A stretch of DNA of 64,000 nucleotides from an uncultured Clostridia bacterium. GTDB taxonomy: Bacteria; Bacillota; Clostridia; Oscillospirales; Acutalibacteraceae. Location of the stretch: contig CANQEU010000002.1 of the NCBI GenBank assembly GCA_947595635.1, forward strand, positions 1-64,000. The letters run 5' to 3'. Numbering within the stretch: position 1 is the stretch's first letter; every line of letters begins with the position of its first letter. The notes under the pieces are model-generated. The model was not told the DNA's origin. It worked only from the letters and a program-made list of their open reading frames with translations, and made no database searches. A program made the translations under genes and the position numbers. Of the stretch, positions 34,335-43,484 are shown one piece after another.

Positions 34335-36698
34335 TTATTCGCTCCTGAGCGCCTCGACAGGATCCTTCTTTGAGGCTATCCTTGCAGGAATCAGTCCGCC
34401 GAGCAGAGTAAGCGCTACGCTGACGACAACAAGAAGCAGTGCATGCAGCGGATTAAGCTGAGCCACATTCGGAAGCTCGGTCATATCTTCGAGTATTGAG
34501 TTTATGGGCAAGCAGAGAAGATATGCAACCGCTATACCCAAAAGACCTGAAAACGCTCCGATAATAAATGTTTCAGCGTTAAATACTCTTGATATATCCT
34601 TCTTTCTTGCTCCGAGCGCTCTCAGCACGCCTATCTCCTTTGTGCGCTCCAAAACAGAAATATAAGTGATAATGGCAATCATTATAAGCGAAACTATAAG
34701 CGATATTCCGGCAAAGGCGATAAGCACAAGGGTGATAGCGTCCATAATGCTTGAGGTCATACTCGTCATTGTGTCGGCAAGGTCTGTATATGTTACTATC
34801 TCATCGTCGCTTTTTCCTGAGTTGTACTTGTCAAGATATTCAATGACGGATTCCTTGTTGTCAAATGTTTTCGGGTAAATATACAGCATCATAGGCTGCG
34901 ACTTTGCGCCGAGATATGAAAGAAGCTGTTCCTTTGAGTCCTTGTCAAGCTGTTCGCTTGTCATAACATTGTTATTGCTCTTTTTCTGAGCCTTTACTAT
35001 GTCAGAATCCTTGTTAAGCTCAATTACCCTGTCAACAAGCGAATCGTTGTATGCTATGCCGGACGCGAGCATACCGATTTTTGTATCCTCCTTCACACGA
35101 ACAACGCCGCATATTTTAAGAGTAATATTGTCCTTTTCGTCATACATTTTTTTATAATCGGTTTTCGGCATAAATAAACCTACGGGAGTTTTCTCATAAT
35201 ACAGGTCGTTAGGCACAAGCTTAAGCTCCGTTCCCACAATATCCTTGAATTTTATTTTTTTAACGTCGTCGGTGTCGAAGCCGAGCATTGACATAACCGC
35301 CGAGTCAACACGGTTTCTGTTGTCTACGACCAAAACGAGCTCAAGCTCGTTTTTTGGATATGAGCCGGCAAGCACATCGTAATTTTTTTCAAGGTACGGC
35401 GTTGAGTTTTTGTCAAGGTTATTCGGATACGTTGTAAGGCCAACCGAGCTCATACTCGTCATATTTCCCATTTTCTGCGGGTCGTTCGCTCCCGACATAC
35501 CAACTGTGAATGAAACCGGCTTTGCCTTGCCGTCGACCTTTCTTAAAAGGTTCATTCCGGTTATTTTTGTGTATCCTATGCTTGAGCAGATATTCGGGTC
35601 AATATCCTTAATATAATCAAGATAATCGTCCGTCAGATTATTTTGGTGCAGAGTTGTTTCCTCCTCTGCGGAATAGAGCAGAACAGAATCCGTGTCGGCA
35701 AATTTCTTTTTGTCGGAAAATCTCTCCTGCATTTTTTCGCTCATTTCCGCCATTTGTTCTGCGTCCATATTCATCGACTGACGCGAAACTATAATCGGAA
35801 ATTCAGAAAGAGCGTCGTTTTGAAATTTTATTATCTGCTCCTGAAAGCCGCTTGAAAGGCTTAAAATAAGGGCTATGCCTATAATTCCTATGCTTGAGGC
35901 AAAAGCGCTTAGAATTGTCCTGCCCTTTTTTGTGGAAATATTTTTTCCCGAGAGCTTAAGCGCCGTTAAAAAGCTCATACTCGTCTTTTTAAGCGCATAG
36001 CTTTCGCTCTCGGCTGTATCGTCATAGGGGTTGCTGTCGTCTGTTATTTTCCCGTCCTTGAATTTTACTATCCTGTCGGCGTACTCCTGCGCAAGCTCCG
36101 GATTATGCGTGACCATAATAACAAGCTTATCCTTGGCGATTTCCCTGATAAGCTCCATTATCTGTCTGCTTGTTGTCGAGTCAAGCGCGCCGGTAGGCTC
36201 GTCCGCGAGTATTATGTCCGGGTCGTTTGCAAGTGCTCTTGCAATGGCGACCCTCTGCATCTGACCGCCCGATAGCTGGTTAGGCTTTTTGTGCATATGA
36301 TCCTTAAGACCTACGCGCTCCAAAACCTCTTTGGCTTTTTCCCGCCTTTTGTGACGGGACACTCCGCTGAGCGTCATACCGATTTCAACATTGTCTATTA
36401 TGTTAAGATGATTTATCAGATTATAGCTTTGAAAGATAAAGCCGACGCTGTTGTTCCTGTATGCGTCCCAGTCCTTGCTTTTAAAGGTTTTTGACGATGT
36501 GCCGTTTATAATCAGGTCGCCGCTGTCGTATTTGTCAAGACCGCCGATTATATTAAGACATGTCGTTTTTCCCGAGCCGCTCTGCCCAAGTATCGCGACA
36601 AACTCGCTTTTGCGAAAGCTAAGCGATATATCGTCGAGCGCAACCTGAGTGAAATCTCCTGTTTTATAGCTTTTTCTAATGTTTTTAAGCTGCAGCAT
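34335..36698 (-). CDS. MacB-type ABC transporter, ATPase fused to permease
   Basis: This is a single-chain ABC transporter of the MacB/LolD type. Residues 1-230 form the ATPase, with Walker A (LGQSGSGKTTCLNI, about 35), the signature LSGGQMQRVAIA (about 138) and Walker B ILADEPTGALD. A membrane helix follows near residue 265, then a large extracellular domain of about 370 residues. Three C-terminal helices of the FtsX/MacB permease come last, with a cytoplasmic RALGARKKDISRVF motif between them. MacB proteins mechanically drive export of peptides, toxins or lipoproteins without moving them through a pore. The substrate here is unknown. The start is the internal ATG after AAAGGGGAT. Confidence 0.88.
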   Translation of the reverse strand: MLQLKNIRKSYKTGDFTQVALDDISLSFRKSEFVAILGQSGSGKTTCLNIIGGLDKYDSGDLIINGTSSKTFKSKDWDAYRNNSVGFIFQSYNLINHLNIIDNVEIGMTLSGVSRHKRREKAKEVLERVGLKDHMHKKPNQLSGGQMQRVAIARALANDPDIILADEPTGALDSTTSRQIMELIREIAKDKLVIMVTHNPELAQEYADRIVKFKDGKITDDSNPYDDTAESESYALKKTSMSFLTALKLSGKNISTKKGRTILSAFASSIGIIGIALILSLSSGFQEQIIKFQNDALSEFPIIVSRQSMNMDAEQMAEMSEKMQERFSDKKKFADTDSVLLYSAEEETTLHQNNLTDDYLDYIKDIDPNICSSIGYTKITGMNLLRKVDGKAKPVSFTVGMSGANDPQKMGNMTSMSSVGLTTYPNNLDKNSTPYLEKNYDVLAGSYPKNELELVLVVDNRNRVDSAVMSMLGFDTDDVKKIKFKDIVGTELKLVPNDLYYEKTPVGLFMPKTDYKKMYDEKDNITLKICGVVRVKEDTKIGMLASGIAYNDSLVDRVIELNKDSDIVKAQKKSNNNVMTSEQLDKDSKEQLLSYLGAKSQPMMLYIYPKTFDNKESVIEYLDKYNSGKSDDEIVTYTDLADTMTSMTSSIMDAITLVLIAFAGISLIVSLIMIAIITYISVLERTKEIGVLRALGARKKDISRVFNAETFIIGAFSGLLGIAVAYLLCLPINSILEDMTELPNVAQLNPLHALLLVVVSVALTLLGGLIPARIASKKDPVEALRSE

Positions 36699-36755
36699 AT
36701 TATATCCCCTTTTAAATAACAATAACGCGGAGTTTAGCCCTGTGAAATGTAAATA

Positions 36756-36784
36756 ATTATATTCTTTCTCAAATTTTCTGTCAA
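36756..36784 (-). promoter_or_regulatory. perfect-consensus promoter for the MacB-type transporter
   Basis: On the minus strand, TTGACA (36784-36779), 17 bp and TATAAT (36761-36756) match the sigma-A consensus exactly. The leader to the start codon is about 50 nt, with no riboswitch that I recognise. Confidence 0.75.
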
Positions 36785-36857
36785 GGAAAAAAGAGGTTCG
36801 TAAAAATAAATTTACATATTGGTAATATAATAACGATTTTCTCTGTAGTCAAAGCAC

Positions 36858-36886
36858 TTGAAGAATAAGGCTTTTTGTGTTATTAT
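36858..36886 (+). promoter_or_regulatory. promoter for the miaB-mutSL block
   Basis: TTGAAG (36858-36863), a 17-bp spacer and TATTAT (36881-36886), with TG one base before the -10 element, lie about 36 bp before the proposed miaB start. Confidence 0.6.
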
Positions 36887-36921
36887 ATTTTGTAAGTTTA
36901 ATAGAATGGAGTACAAGCGAC

Positions 36922-38331
36922 TTGAGCGAAATAAATACTTTTGCACAGCAGCAAAATGAATATATAGAGCTTGTTGCGGAAATTATGCAGATAAGGGCGA
37001 GGGGAGAGAAACCGCTTGCCTGCGTGCGTACATACGGATGTCAGCAGAATGTAGCCGACAGCGAGACTATAAAGGGAATGCTTGCTATGATGGGCTATGA
37101 TTTTACAGAAAATCCGGAGGACGCGGATTTTATCCTGTTTAATACCTGCGCCGTAAGAGAACACGCGGAGGACAGGGTGTTTGGCAATGTCGGCGCAATA
37201 AAGAGCATAAAGAAAAAGCATCCTTCAACATTGATAGCCCTTTGCGGATGTATGATGGAGCAGGAGCATATTGTCAACAGAATATACGAAAGCTTCCCAT
37301 TTGTGGGGCTTGTTTTCGGAACCCACTGTCTGCACGAATTCCCAAAGCTTTTGTATAAGAGCCTGACAGGCGGAAAGCGGCAATTCTTAAGAGGTAACGA
37401 CGATTTGCTTGTTCACGAGGGACTGCCAAAGCGCCGTGACGGCGCTTTTAAGGGGTGGCTGCCGATAATGTATGGCTGCGATAATTTCTGCTCCTACTGC
37501 ATAGTGCCGTATGTCAGGGGGCGTGAGCGCAGCCGCAGCAGCAGCGCAATACTTGAAGAGGCGCGGCAGCTTATAAATGGCGGCTACAAGGATATAACGC
37601 TTCTCGGTCAGAACGTAAATTCCTATGGCAAGGGGCTTGAGGAGGATATAAGCTTTTCCGAGCTTTTAAGAAAAATTGATTCAATAGACGGCGATTATAC
37701 CCTCAGATTTATGACCTCGCACCCAAAGGACTGCACGCATGAGCTTATAGATACAATAGCGGCCGGACGTCATATATCAACGCATTTGCACCTGCCGTTT
37801 CAGTCGGGAAGCGACAGGATATTAAAGCTTATGAACAGGAAATATACGCGTGAGAAATACCTTGAAACAGTAAATTACGCAAAGAAAAAAATCCCCGAAA
37901 TTTCTCTGACAAGCGATATTATAGTGGGATTTCCCGGCGAAACCGAGGAGGACTTTAAGCAGACTTTGTCGCTTGTTGAAGAGGTCGGCTTCACTTCGCT
38001 TTTCACCTTTATATATTCAAAGCGTGTCGGTACGCCTGCCGCAGTGATGGATGACCCTACAAGCGATGAGGAAAAGTCCGAGCGCTTTCAGCGGCTTATA
38101 AAGCTTCAGGAAAAAATAGCGGCAAAAAGATGCGCCTCAATGGTCGGCACCGTTCAAAGAGTTTTGTTTGAAGAAAAAGCAAAAAAGGACGGCATAATAA
38201 ACGCAAGAACCTCCGGCAATATTGTAGTTGAGGTCGAGGCTGACCAAAGCGTTATCGGAAGCTTCGGCGAGGTAAAAATAACCGACTCCGGCAACTGGAT
38301 ATTAAAGGGCAGATTAAATAATAATAATTAA
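36922..38331 (+). CDS. miaB: tRNA-2-methylthio-N6-dimethylallyladenosine synthase MiaB
   Basis: This radical SAM methylthiotransferase adds the 2-methylthio group to i6A37 in tRNA. The N-terminal UPF0004 domain holds cysteines for the auxiliary cluster (YGCQQN, FNTCAVRE and ALCGCM). The radical SAM motif is GCDNFCSYCIVP near residue 180, and a TRAM domain ends the protein. I prefer a TTG start at 36922, with GGAG 10 bp upstream, because the track start at 36877 lies on the -10 promoter element. The substrate of MiaB is made by miaA, which lies further along the same block. Confidence 0.92.
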   Translation: MSEINTFAQQQNEYIELVAEIMQIRARGEKPLACVRTYGCQQNVADSETIKGMLAMMGYDFTENPEDADFILFNTCAVREHAEDRVFGNVGAIKSIKKKHPSTLIALCGCMMEQEHIVNRIYESFPFVGLVFGTHCLHEFPKLLYKSLTGGKRQFLRGNDDLLVHEGLPKRRDGAFKGWLPIMYGCDNFCSYCIVPYVRGRERSRSSSAILEEARQLINGGYKDITLLGQNVNSYGKGLEEDISFSELLRKIDSIDGDYTLRFMTSHPKDCTHELIDTIAAGRHISTHLHLPFQSGSDRILKLMNRKYTREKYLETVNYAKKKIPEISLTSDIIVGFPGETEEDFKQTLSLVEEVGFTSLFTFIYSKRVGTPAAVMDDPTSDEEKSERFQRLIKLQEKIAAKRCASMVGTVQRVLFEEKAKKDGIINARTSGNIVVEVEADQSVIGSFGEVKITDSGNWILKGRLNNNN

Positions 38332-38356
38332 TAAAATAAAAAAGGGAGAGAGAAAA

Positions 38357-38761
38357 ATGGATATAATCAAAATGGCAAGAGAGATAGGAAAGGCAATTCA
38401 GCAGGAGGACGCATATGTAAAGCTGCAAATTGCTCAGCAAAACAGCGACAACGATAAGGAGCTTCAGAATTTAATAGGCGAATTTAATTTAAAAAGGATT
38501 GCCATAAACAACGAGGCGCAAAAAAGCGACAGGGACGACGACAAGCTTCAGCAGCTTAATGCCGAAATGCGCAAGGTTTACGCCGATATTATGAAAAACG
38601 AAAATATGACCGCATATAACGAGGCTAAGCAACAGCTTGATTCGGTACTGCAAAGGGTGCTTGCAATAATAAGCCAGTCGGCAAACGGAGAGGACCCCGA
38701 AACGACGGACTATTCTCCAAGCTGCACAGGAAGCTGCTCAAGCTGCGGCGGCTGTCACTGA
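38357..38761 (+). CDS. YlbF/YmcA-family protein with a cysteine-rich C-terminus (RicA-like)
   Basis: This is a 134-aa, highly helical protein of the YlbF/YmcA family. Its C-terminus, CTGSCSSCGGCH, has four cysteines and a histidine, as expected for an iron-sulfur or metal ligand set. In Bacillus subtilis ymcA (ricA) lies in the same place between miaB and mutS, and the RicA-RicF-RicT complex carries Fe-S clusters and affects RNA processing and development. By synteny and motif it is a RicA-like protein, but partners are not in the window. It follows miaB by 25 bp. Confidence 0.82.
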   Translation: MDIIKMAREIGKAIQQEDAYVKLQIAQQNSDNDKELQNLIGEFNLKRIAINNEAQKSDRDDDKLQQLNAEMRKVYADIMKNENMTAYNEAKQQLDSVLQRVLAIISQSANGEDPETTDYSPSCTGSCSSCGGCH

Positions 38762-38801
38762 TAATGGGTGTTAAGATTTTATTTTAAAGAGGTAAGGATA
38801 A

Positions 38802-41423
38802 ATGGCTGAGCTTTCTCCTATGATGAAGCAATACCTGAAAATTAAAGAGGAAAACAAGGATTGTATTATCTTTTTTCGTCTTGGCGATTTTTACGAGATG
38901 TTTTTTGACGATGCAAAACTTGCGTCAAAGGAGCTGGAGCTTACCCTTACCGGGCGCGACTGCGGTCAGGAGGAGCGCGCGCCTATGTGCGGCGTTCCGT
39001 ACCACAGCTGCGAGGGATATATTGCAAGACTTGTCGCAAAGGGATATAAGGTTGCCATATGTGAGCAAATGGAGGATCCGGCGCTTGCAAAGGGACTTGT
39101 TGAACGTGACATTGTAAGAATAATAACTCCCGGCACCGTAATGGAAAGCAGTATGCTCGACGAAGCAAGAAACAACTATATAGCCTGCTGCTATGCCGAG
39201 GGCGAAACAATAGGCTTGTGCTTTGCCGACATTTCGACCGGCGAGCTGCACTGCACCCAAATTTCAGGCAGCGGCTGCTTTGACTCTCTTAAAAACGAGC
39301 TTTTCAGATTTTCTCCCAGAGAATTGCTTATTGGCGGAGACGTATTGAATTTTAAGGAGCTTCCCTCGCTTATAAGGGATAAGCTTTCAGCCGGCGTTGA
39401 AATGCTTGAGGATGAAAGGTTTGATTACAACTCTTCGCTTGAGGCAGTAAAGGCTCAATTCAGCCGTGAGCAGGCAGACAGCCTTGTTGAGAGGAATTAC
39501 AAAACCGTTATTTCTTCGCTCGGCGCGCTTATAGGATATTTGCGCATGACCCAAAAGAGCGGCCTTGAGCGGATGAATCAGCTTGATTTATATTTTGAAA
39601 ACCAATATATGAATCTCGATTTTAATACAAGGCGCAACCTTGAATTGCTTGAAACTATGCGCAGCCGAGGCAAAAAAGGCTCGCTTTTGTGGGTGCTTGA
39701 CAAAACAAAAACGGCTATGGGAAAAAGGCTTATAAGGTCTTGGATAGAGCAGCCGCTTGTAAGCTGCGCCGCTATAGTCAAACGTCAAAACGCAGTGGAC
39801 GAGCTTTACCGTGAAACCGTAACGCGCCTTGAGCTTGAAAACGCTCTTTCCGGAATGTACGACATAGAGCGGCTGATGACAAGAATTGTTTACGGCAGCG
39901 CAAACGGCAGGGAGCTTAGAAATCTTTCGGCGGCGCTTGAAAAGCTGCCTGAGATAAAGTCCGTTTTAAAGGATGTAAAATCGCCTCTATTATGCGAGCT
40001 GCTTAATAATATAGACACTCTTGAAGACATAGTCTCGCTTATCAACAGTGCCATTGTGGAGGATCCGCCGTTTTCGGTAAGAGAGGGCGGAATAATCAAG
40101 GAGGGCTATAACGAAGAGCTTGATTCGGTAAGAGGTGATATGAACAACACCTCGGCAATACTTGCTAAGCTTGAGGCAAGGGAAAAGGAAAAAACAAATA
40201 TTCCAAAGCTCAAGGTCGGCTACAACAGGGTGTTCGGATATTATCTTGAGGTTTCAAATTCATATAAAAGCCTTGTGCCGGATGAATATATAAGAAAACA
40301 AACTCTTACTAACTGCGAAAGATACATAACAGAGGAGCTTAAGGAGCTTGAGGGAAGAATAATAGGCGCAAAGGAGCGTTCGCAGGGACTTGAATATAAG
40401 ATTTTTGAAGAGGTAAGGTCAAGCACCGCCTCTAATCTCGAACGCATACAGCGCACAGCTTCGTCAATTTCCACTCTTGACGTTATATCTTCCCTTGCTT
40501 CGGTGGCGTCCGATAACCGCTACTGCAAGCCGAATATTTCTTTAAGCGGCGGCATTCGGCTTAAGGAAAGCAGACATCCCGTTGTTGAACAGCTTTTACT
40601 CGGCGCGCCGTTTGTTCCTAACGACGCATTGCTCGACAGCGGCGAAAACACCGTCGCGATTATAACAGGGCCGAATATGGCAGGAAAATCAACGTATATG
40701 CGTCAGGTAGCTTTGATCGTGCTTATGGCGCAGATTGGTTCTTTTGTTCCGGCAAGCAGTGCGGATATTGAAATATGCGACAGCATATTCACAAGGGTCG
40801 GCGCGTCCGACGACCTTGCTTCGGGTCAGTCTACATTTATGGTCGAAATGAGCGAGGTTGCGGCAATCGTTAAAAACGCTACCTCAAAAAGCCTGCTTAT
40901 ACTTGATGAAATAGGCAGAGGAACATCTACGTTCGACGGTATGAGCATCGCAAGGGCTGTGCTTGAATATGTAGCCGATAAGAAAAAGCTCGGCGCAAAG
41001 ACTCTGTTTGCAACGCATTATCACGAATTAAGCGTTATGGAGGACGTGCTTGACGGCGTAAAGAATTATAATATTGCCGTAAAAAAACGAGGCGACGACA
41101 TAACGTTTTTAAGAAGGATAGTGCCGGGCGGAGCCGATGACAGCTACGGAATAGAGGTAGCAAAGCTTGCCGGCGTGCCGGATTGGATAATAAGGCGCGC
41201 AAAGCAAATATTAAAGGAGCTTGAAGGCGCGTCGCACGACTCCGAGCCGGCTGCAAAGCGCAGAGCCGACACGGATGAAAGGGCCGATAATACAAATCAA
41301 CTGTCCCTTTTCGGCGCTGGAAATCCGCAGATAGAAGAAAAGCTTAAATCAATTGATATAAACACCTTAACTCCTATTGAGTCTATGAACATATTGTTTG
41401 AACTGATTAAAATGTGCAATTAA
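38802..41423 (+). CDS. mutS: DNA mismatch repair protein MutS
   Basis: This protein recognises base mismatches and small loops and recruits MutL. The mismatch-binding motif FRLGDFYEMFFDDA (about residue 27) contains the Phe-x-Glu that inserts at the mismatch. Walker A is GPNMAGKSTYM near residue 624, and Walker B (LILDEIGRGTSTFDG) follows. The length, 873 aa, is typical. The ATG is preceded by AGAGGTAAGG. mutL begins 15 bp after the stop. Confidence 0.97.
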   Translation: MAELSPMMKQYLKIKEENKDCIIFFRLGDFYEMFFDDAKLASKELELTLTGRDCGQEERAPMCGVPYHSCEGYIARLVAKGYKVAICEQMEDPALAKGLVERDIVRIITPGTVMESSMLDEARNNYIACCYAEGETIGLCFADISTGELHCTQISGSGCFDSLKNELFRFSPRELLIGGDVLNFKELPSLIRDKLSAGVEMLEDERFDYNSSLEAVKAQFSREQADSLVERNYKTVISSLGALIGYLRMTQKSGLERMNQLDLYFENQYMNLDFNTRRNLELLETMRSRGKKGSLLWVLDKTKTAMGKRLIRSWIEQPLVSCAAIVKRQNAVDELYRETVTRLELENALSGMYDIERLMTRIVYGSANGRELRNLSAALEKLPEIKSVLKDVKSPLLCELLNNIDTLEDIVSLINSAIVEDPPFSVREGGIIKEGYNEELDSVRGDMNNTSAILAKLEAREKEKTNIPKLKVGYNRVFGYYLEVSNSYKSLVPDEYIRKQTLTNCERYITEELKELEGRIIGAKERSQGLEYKIFEEVRSSTASNLERIQRTASSISTLDVISSLASVASDNRYCKPNISLSGGIRLKESRHPVVEQLLLGAPFVPNDALLDSGENTVAIITGPNMAGKSTYMRQVALIVLMAQIGSFVPASSADIEICDSIFTRVGASDDLASGQSTFMVEMSEVAAIVKNATSKSLLILDEIGRGTSTFDGMSIARAVLEYVADKKKLGAKTLFATHYHELSVMEDVLDGVKNYNIAVKKRGDDITFLRRIVPGGADDSYGIEVAKLAGVPDWIIRRAKQILKELEGASHDSEPAAKRRADTDERADNTNQLSLFGAGNPQIEEKLKSIDINTLTPIESMNILFELIKMCN

Positions 41424-41438
41424 CGGAGGTGAGCCTGT

Positions 41439-43478
41439 ATGGGCAGGATTAACGTGCTTGACAAACACACGGCAGAGCTTATTGCCGCCGGTGAGGTCGT
41501 TGAAAGACCGGCGTCCGTAATAAAGGAGCTTGTTGAAAATTCCATTGACGCAGGCTCTAAATCCATAACGGTAGAAATAATGCGAGGCGGAGTTTCATAT
41601 ATCCGCGTCACTGACGACGGCTGCGGAATTATGAGGGAGGACATAAAAAAGGCATTTATCCGACATGCTACGAGCAAGCTCTCAAAAGAGGAGGATCTCG
41701 GTTCAATATCAACTCTCGGCTTCAGGGGAGAGGCTCTTGCCTCCGTAAGCGCGGTTGCAAGGGTAGAGCTTATGACTCTGAGCGACAACGAGGAGCTCGG
41801 CAGCAGATATGTTATACACGGCGGAGAAGAGGTAATGCTTGAAAGCGCGGGATGCCCGAAGGGAACAACAATAATCGTAAGGGATATTTTTTATAACGTG
41901 CCTGCAAGAATGAAGTTTCTGAAAAAGGATACTTCCGAGGGCAACGCGGTAACTGCCGTTATAGACAAAATTGCGCTTTCACATCCTGAAATAGCCTTTA
42001 CCTATATCAAGGACGGCAGGCAGGCGCTTAAAACCTCCGGCGACGGAAAGCTTTTGTCTGCGATTTATTCGGTATACGGCAGAGATTTTGCAAAAGGGCT
42101 TATTCCTGTTGACTATTCTTTAAACGGAGTAAAGGTAAGCGGATATGTCTCGCTGCCGTACAACGCAAGAGCAAACAGAAATATGCAGAATTTTTTTATA
42201 AACAATCGCTATGTAAGATGCCGCACCGCAATGGTGGCGCTTGAGGAGGCGTGCAAGGGAGCCGTTATGGTCGGGAAATTTCCTGCCTGCGTTTTGCATA
42301 TCGCCCTTTCCTTTGCAGGAGTAGACGTAAATGTTCATCCGGCAAAGACGGAGATAAGATTTATAAACGAAAGACCTGTTTTTGAGGCGGTCTATCACGG
42401 CGTTAAGTCAGCGATTTTTAACAATCACAGGGAAAAAGAAGCTATAATATCTCAAAAGAGCGAAAATAACAATGCTTATGCGGCGGCAGGTACTAAAAAT
42501 CCGTTCACCTTTGACAGCGCAAGGCTTGCTCGAATGAAAAACGAATACGAGCAGAAAAAGCAAGTCAAGGACTCCGAAAAAAGCGGCGTCGGCGAGCCGT
42601 TTGTATATATGTCCAATAAAAGCGAACCGCTGCAAAACGTAAGATTTTGCGACAGCTCAAAGGATAAAGAGCAGATAAAATCGTATCTTGAAATGCTTGA
42701 TAAAAGCGTTGATTTTACCGTACCGACGGAGGAAAATGCGCAATCGGAGGAATTAAAAACGCCTGTTGTTGAAAATGAAAACGCGTCATTGACGCACAGC
42801 GGAGAAAACGTGATTACTAATAATGACGGCGATAATACGGATAAATCAACGCAGGAAGCTGAGCAGGACGCAATTCTGCGCAATAATCCTATAACACAGA
42901 TAACAATGCCTTCGCTTAAATACATAGGAGAAGCGTTTAATACATATATAATCGCCCAAAGGGGCGACAGCGAGCTGCTTTTTATCGACAAGCACGCGGC
43001 GCATGAGCGAATTATTTATGAGCGCTTAAAGGCTGAAAAGGGCAGGGCATATTCTCAAACACTGCTTGAGCCGGAGGCGGTTCTTTTAAGCGCCGGCGAA
43101 TATGACGCTGTGCTTGACAATCTGAGCGCCTTTTCCGACCTTGGCTTTGATATTGAGGACTTCGGCTCTTCAACCGTGCTTGTAAGAGCGTATCCGCAAT
43201 ATTTAAGAATTGACGATATTAAATCGACAGTCGAGGAAATGGCAGGCTATCTGCTTGAAAACAAAAAGCAAATCCAAAGCGAAAAAATGGACTGGGTATA
43301 TCATAACGCCGCTTGCAGAGCCGCAATAAAGGGCGGTAACCTTAATTCGCCGCAGGAGCTTGAGGAGCTTTTAAGAATAATACAGTCCGATGAAAGAATA
43401 AGATATTGTCCCCACGGGCGGCCTGTAAGCACGGCCATTAAAAAAAGTGAATTTGAAAAAATGTTTGGCAGGGTGTAA
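41439..43478 (+). CDS. mutL: DNA mismatch repair protein MutL with endonuclease motif
   Basis: This ATPase links MutS to downstream repair. The GHKL ATPase motifs are ELVENSIDAGS (about 30) and FRGEALASV (about 95). The C-terminal domain holds DKHAAHERIIYE near residue 514, a form of the DQHA(x)2E(x)4E endonuclease motif, along with ACRAAIKGG and CPHGRPVS. So this MutL is expected to nick DNA, as in organisms that lack MutH. The linker of about 150 residues is rich in charged and Asn residues. The length is 679 aa, and GGAGGTGA precedes the ATG. Confidence 0.96.
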   Translation: MGRINVLDKHTAELIAAGEVVERPASVIKELVENSIDAGSKSITVEIMRGGVSYIRVTDDGCGIMREDIKKAFIRHATSKLSKEEDLGSISTLGFRGEALASVSAVARVELMTLSDNEELGSRYVIHGGEEVMLESAGCPKGTTIIVRDIFYNVPARMKFLKKDTSEGNAVTAVIDKIALSHPEIAFTYIKDGRQALKTSGDGKLLSAIYSVYGRDFAKGLIPVDYSLNGVKVSGYVSLPYNARANRNMQNFFINNRYVRCRTAMVALEEACKGAVMVGKFPACVLHIALSFAGVDVNVHPAKTEIRFINERPVFEAVYHGVKSAIFNNHREKEAIISQKSENNNAYAAAGTKNPFTFDSARLARMKNEYEQKKQVKDSEKSGVGEPFVYMSNKSEPLQNVRFCDSSKDKEQIKSYLEMLDKSVDFTVPTEENAQSEELKTPVVENENASLTHSGENVITNNDGDNTDKSTQEAEQDAILRNNPITQITMPSLKYIGEAFNTYIIAQRGDSELLFIDKHAAHERIIYERLKAEKGRAYSQTLLEPEAVLLSAGEYDAVLDNLSAFSDLGFDIEDFGSSTVLVRAYPQYLRIDDIKSTVEEMAGYLLENKKQIQSEKMDWVYHNAACRAAIKGGNLNSPQELEELLRIIQSDERIRYCPHGRPVSTAIKKSEFEKMFGRV

Positions 43479-43484
43479 TATATA

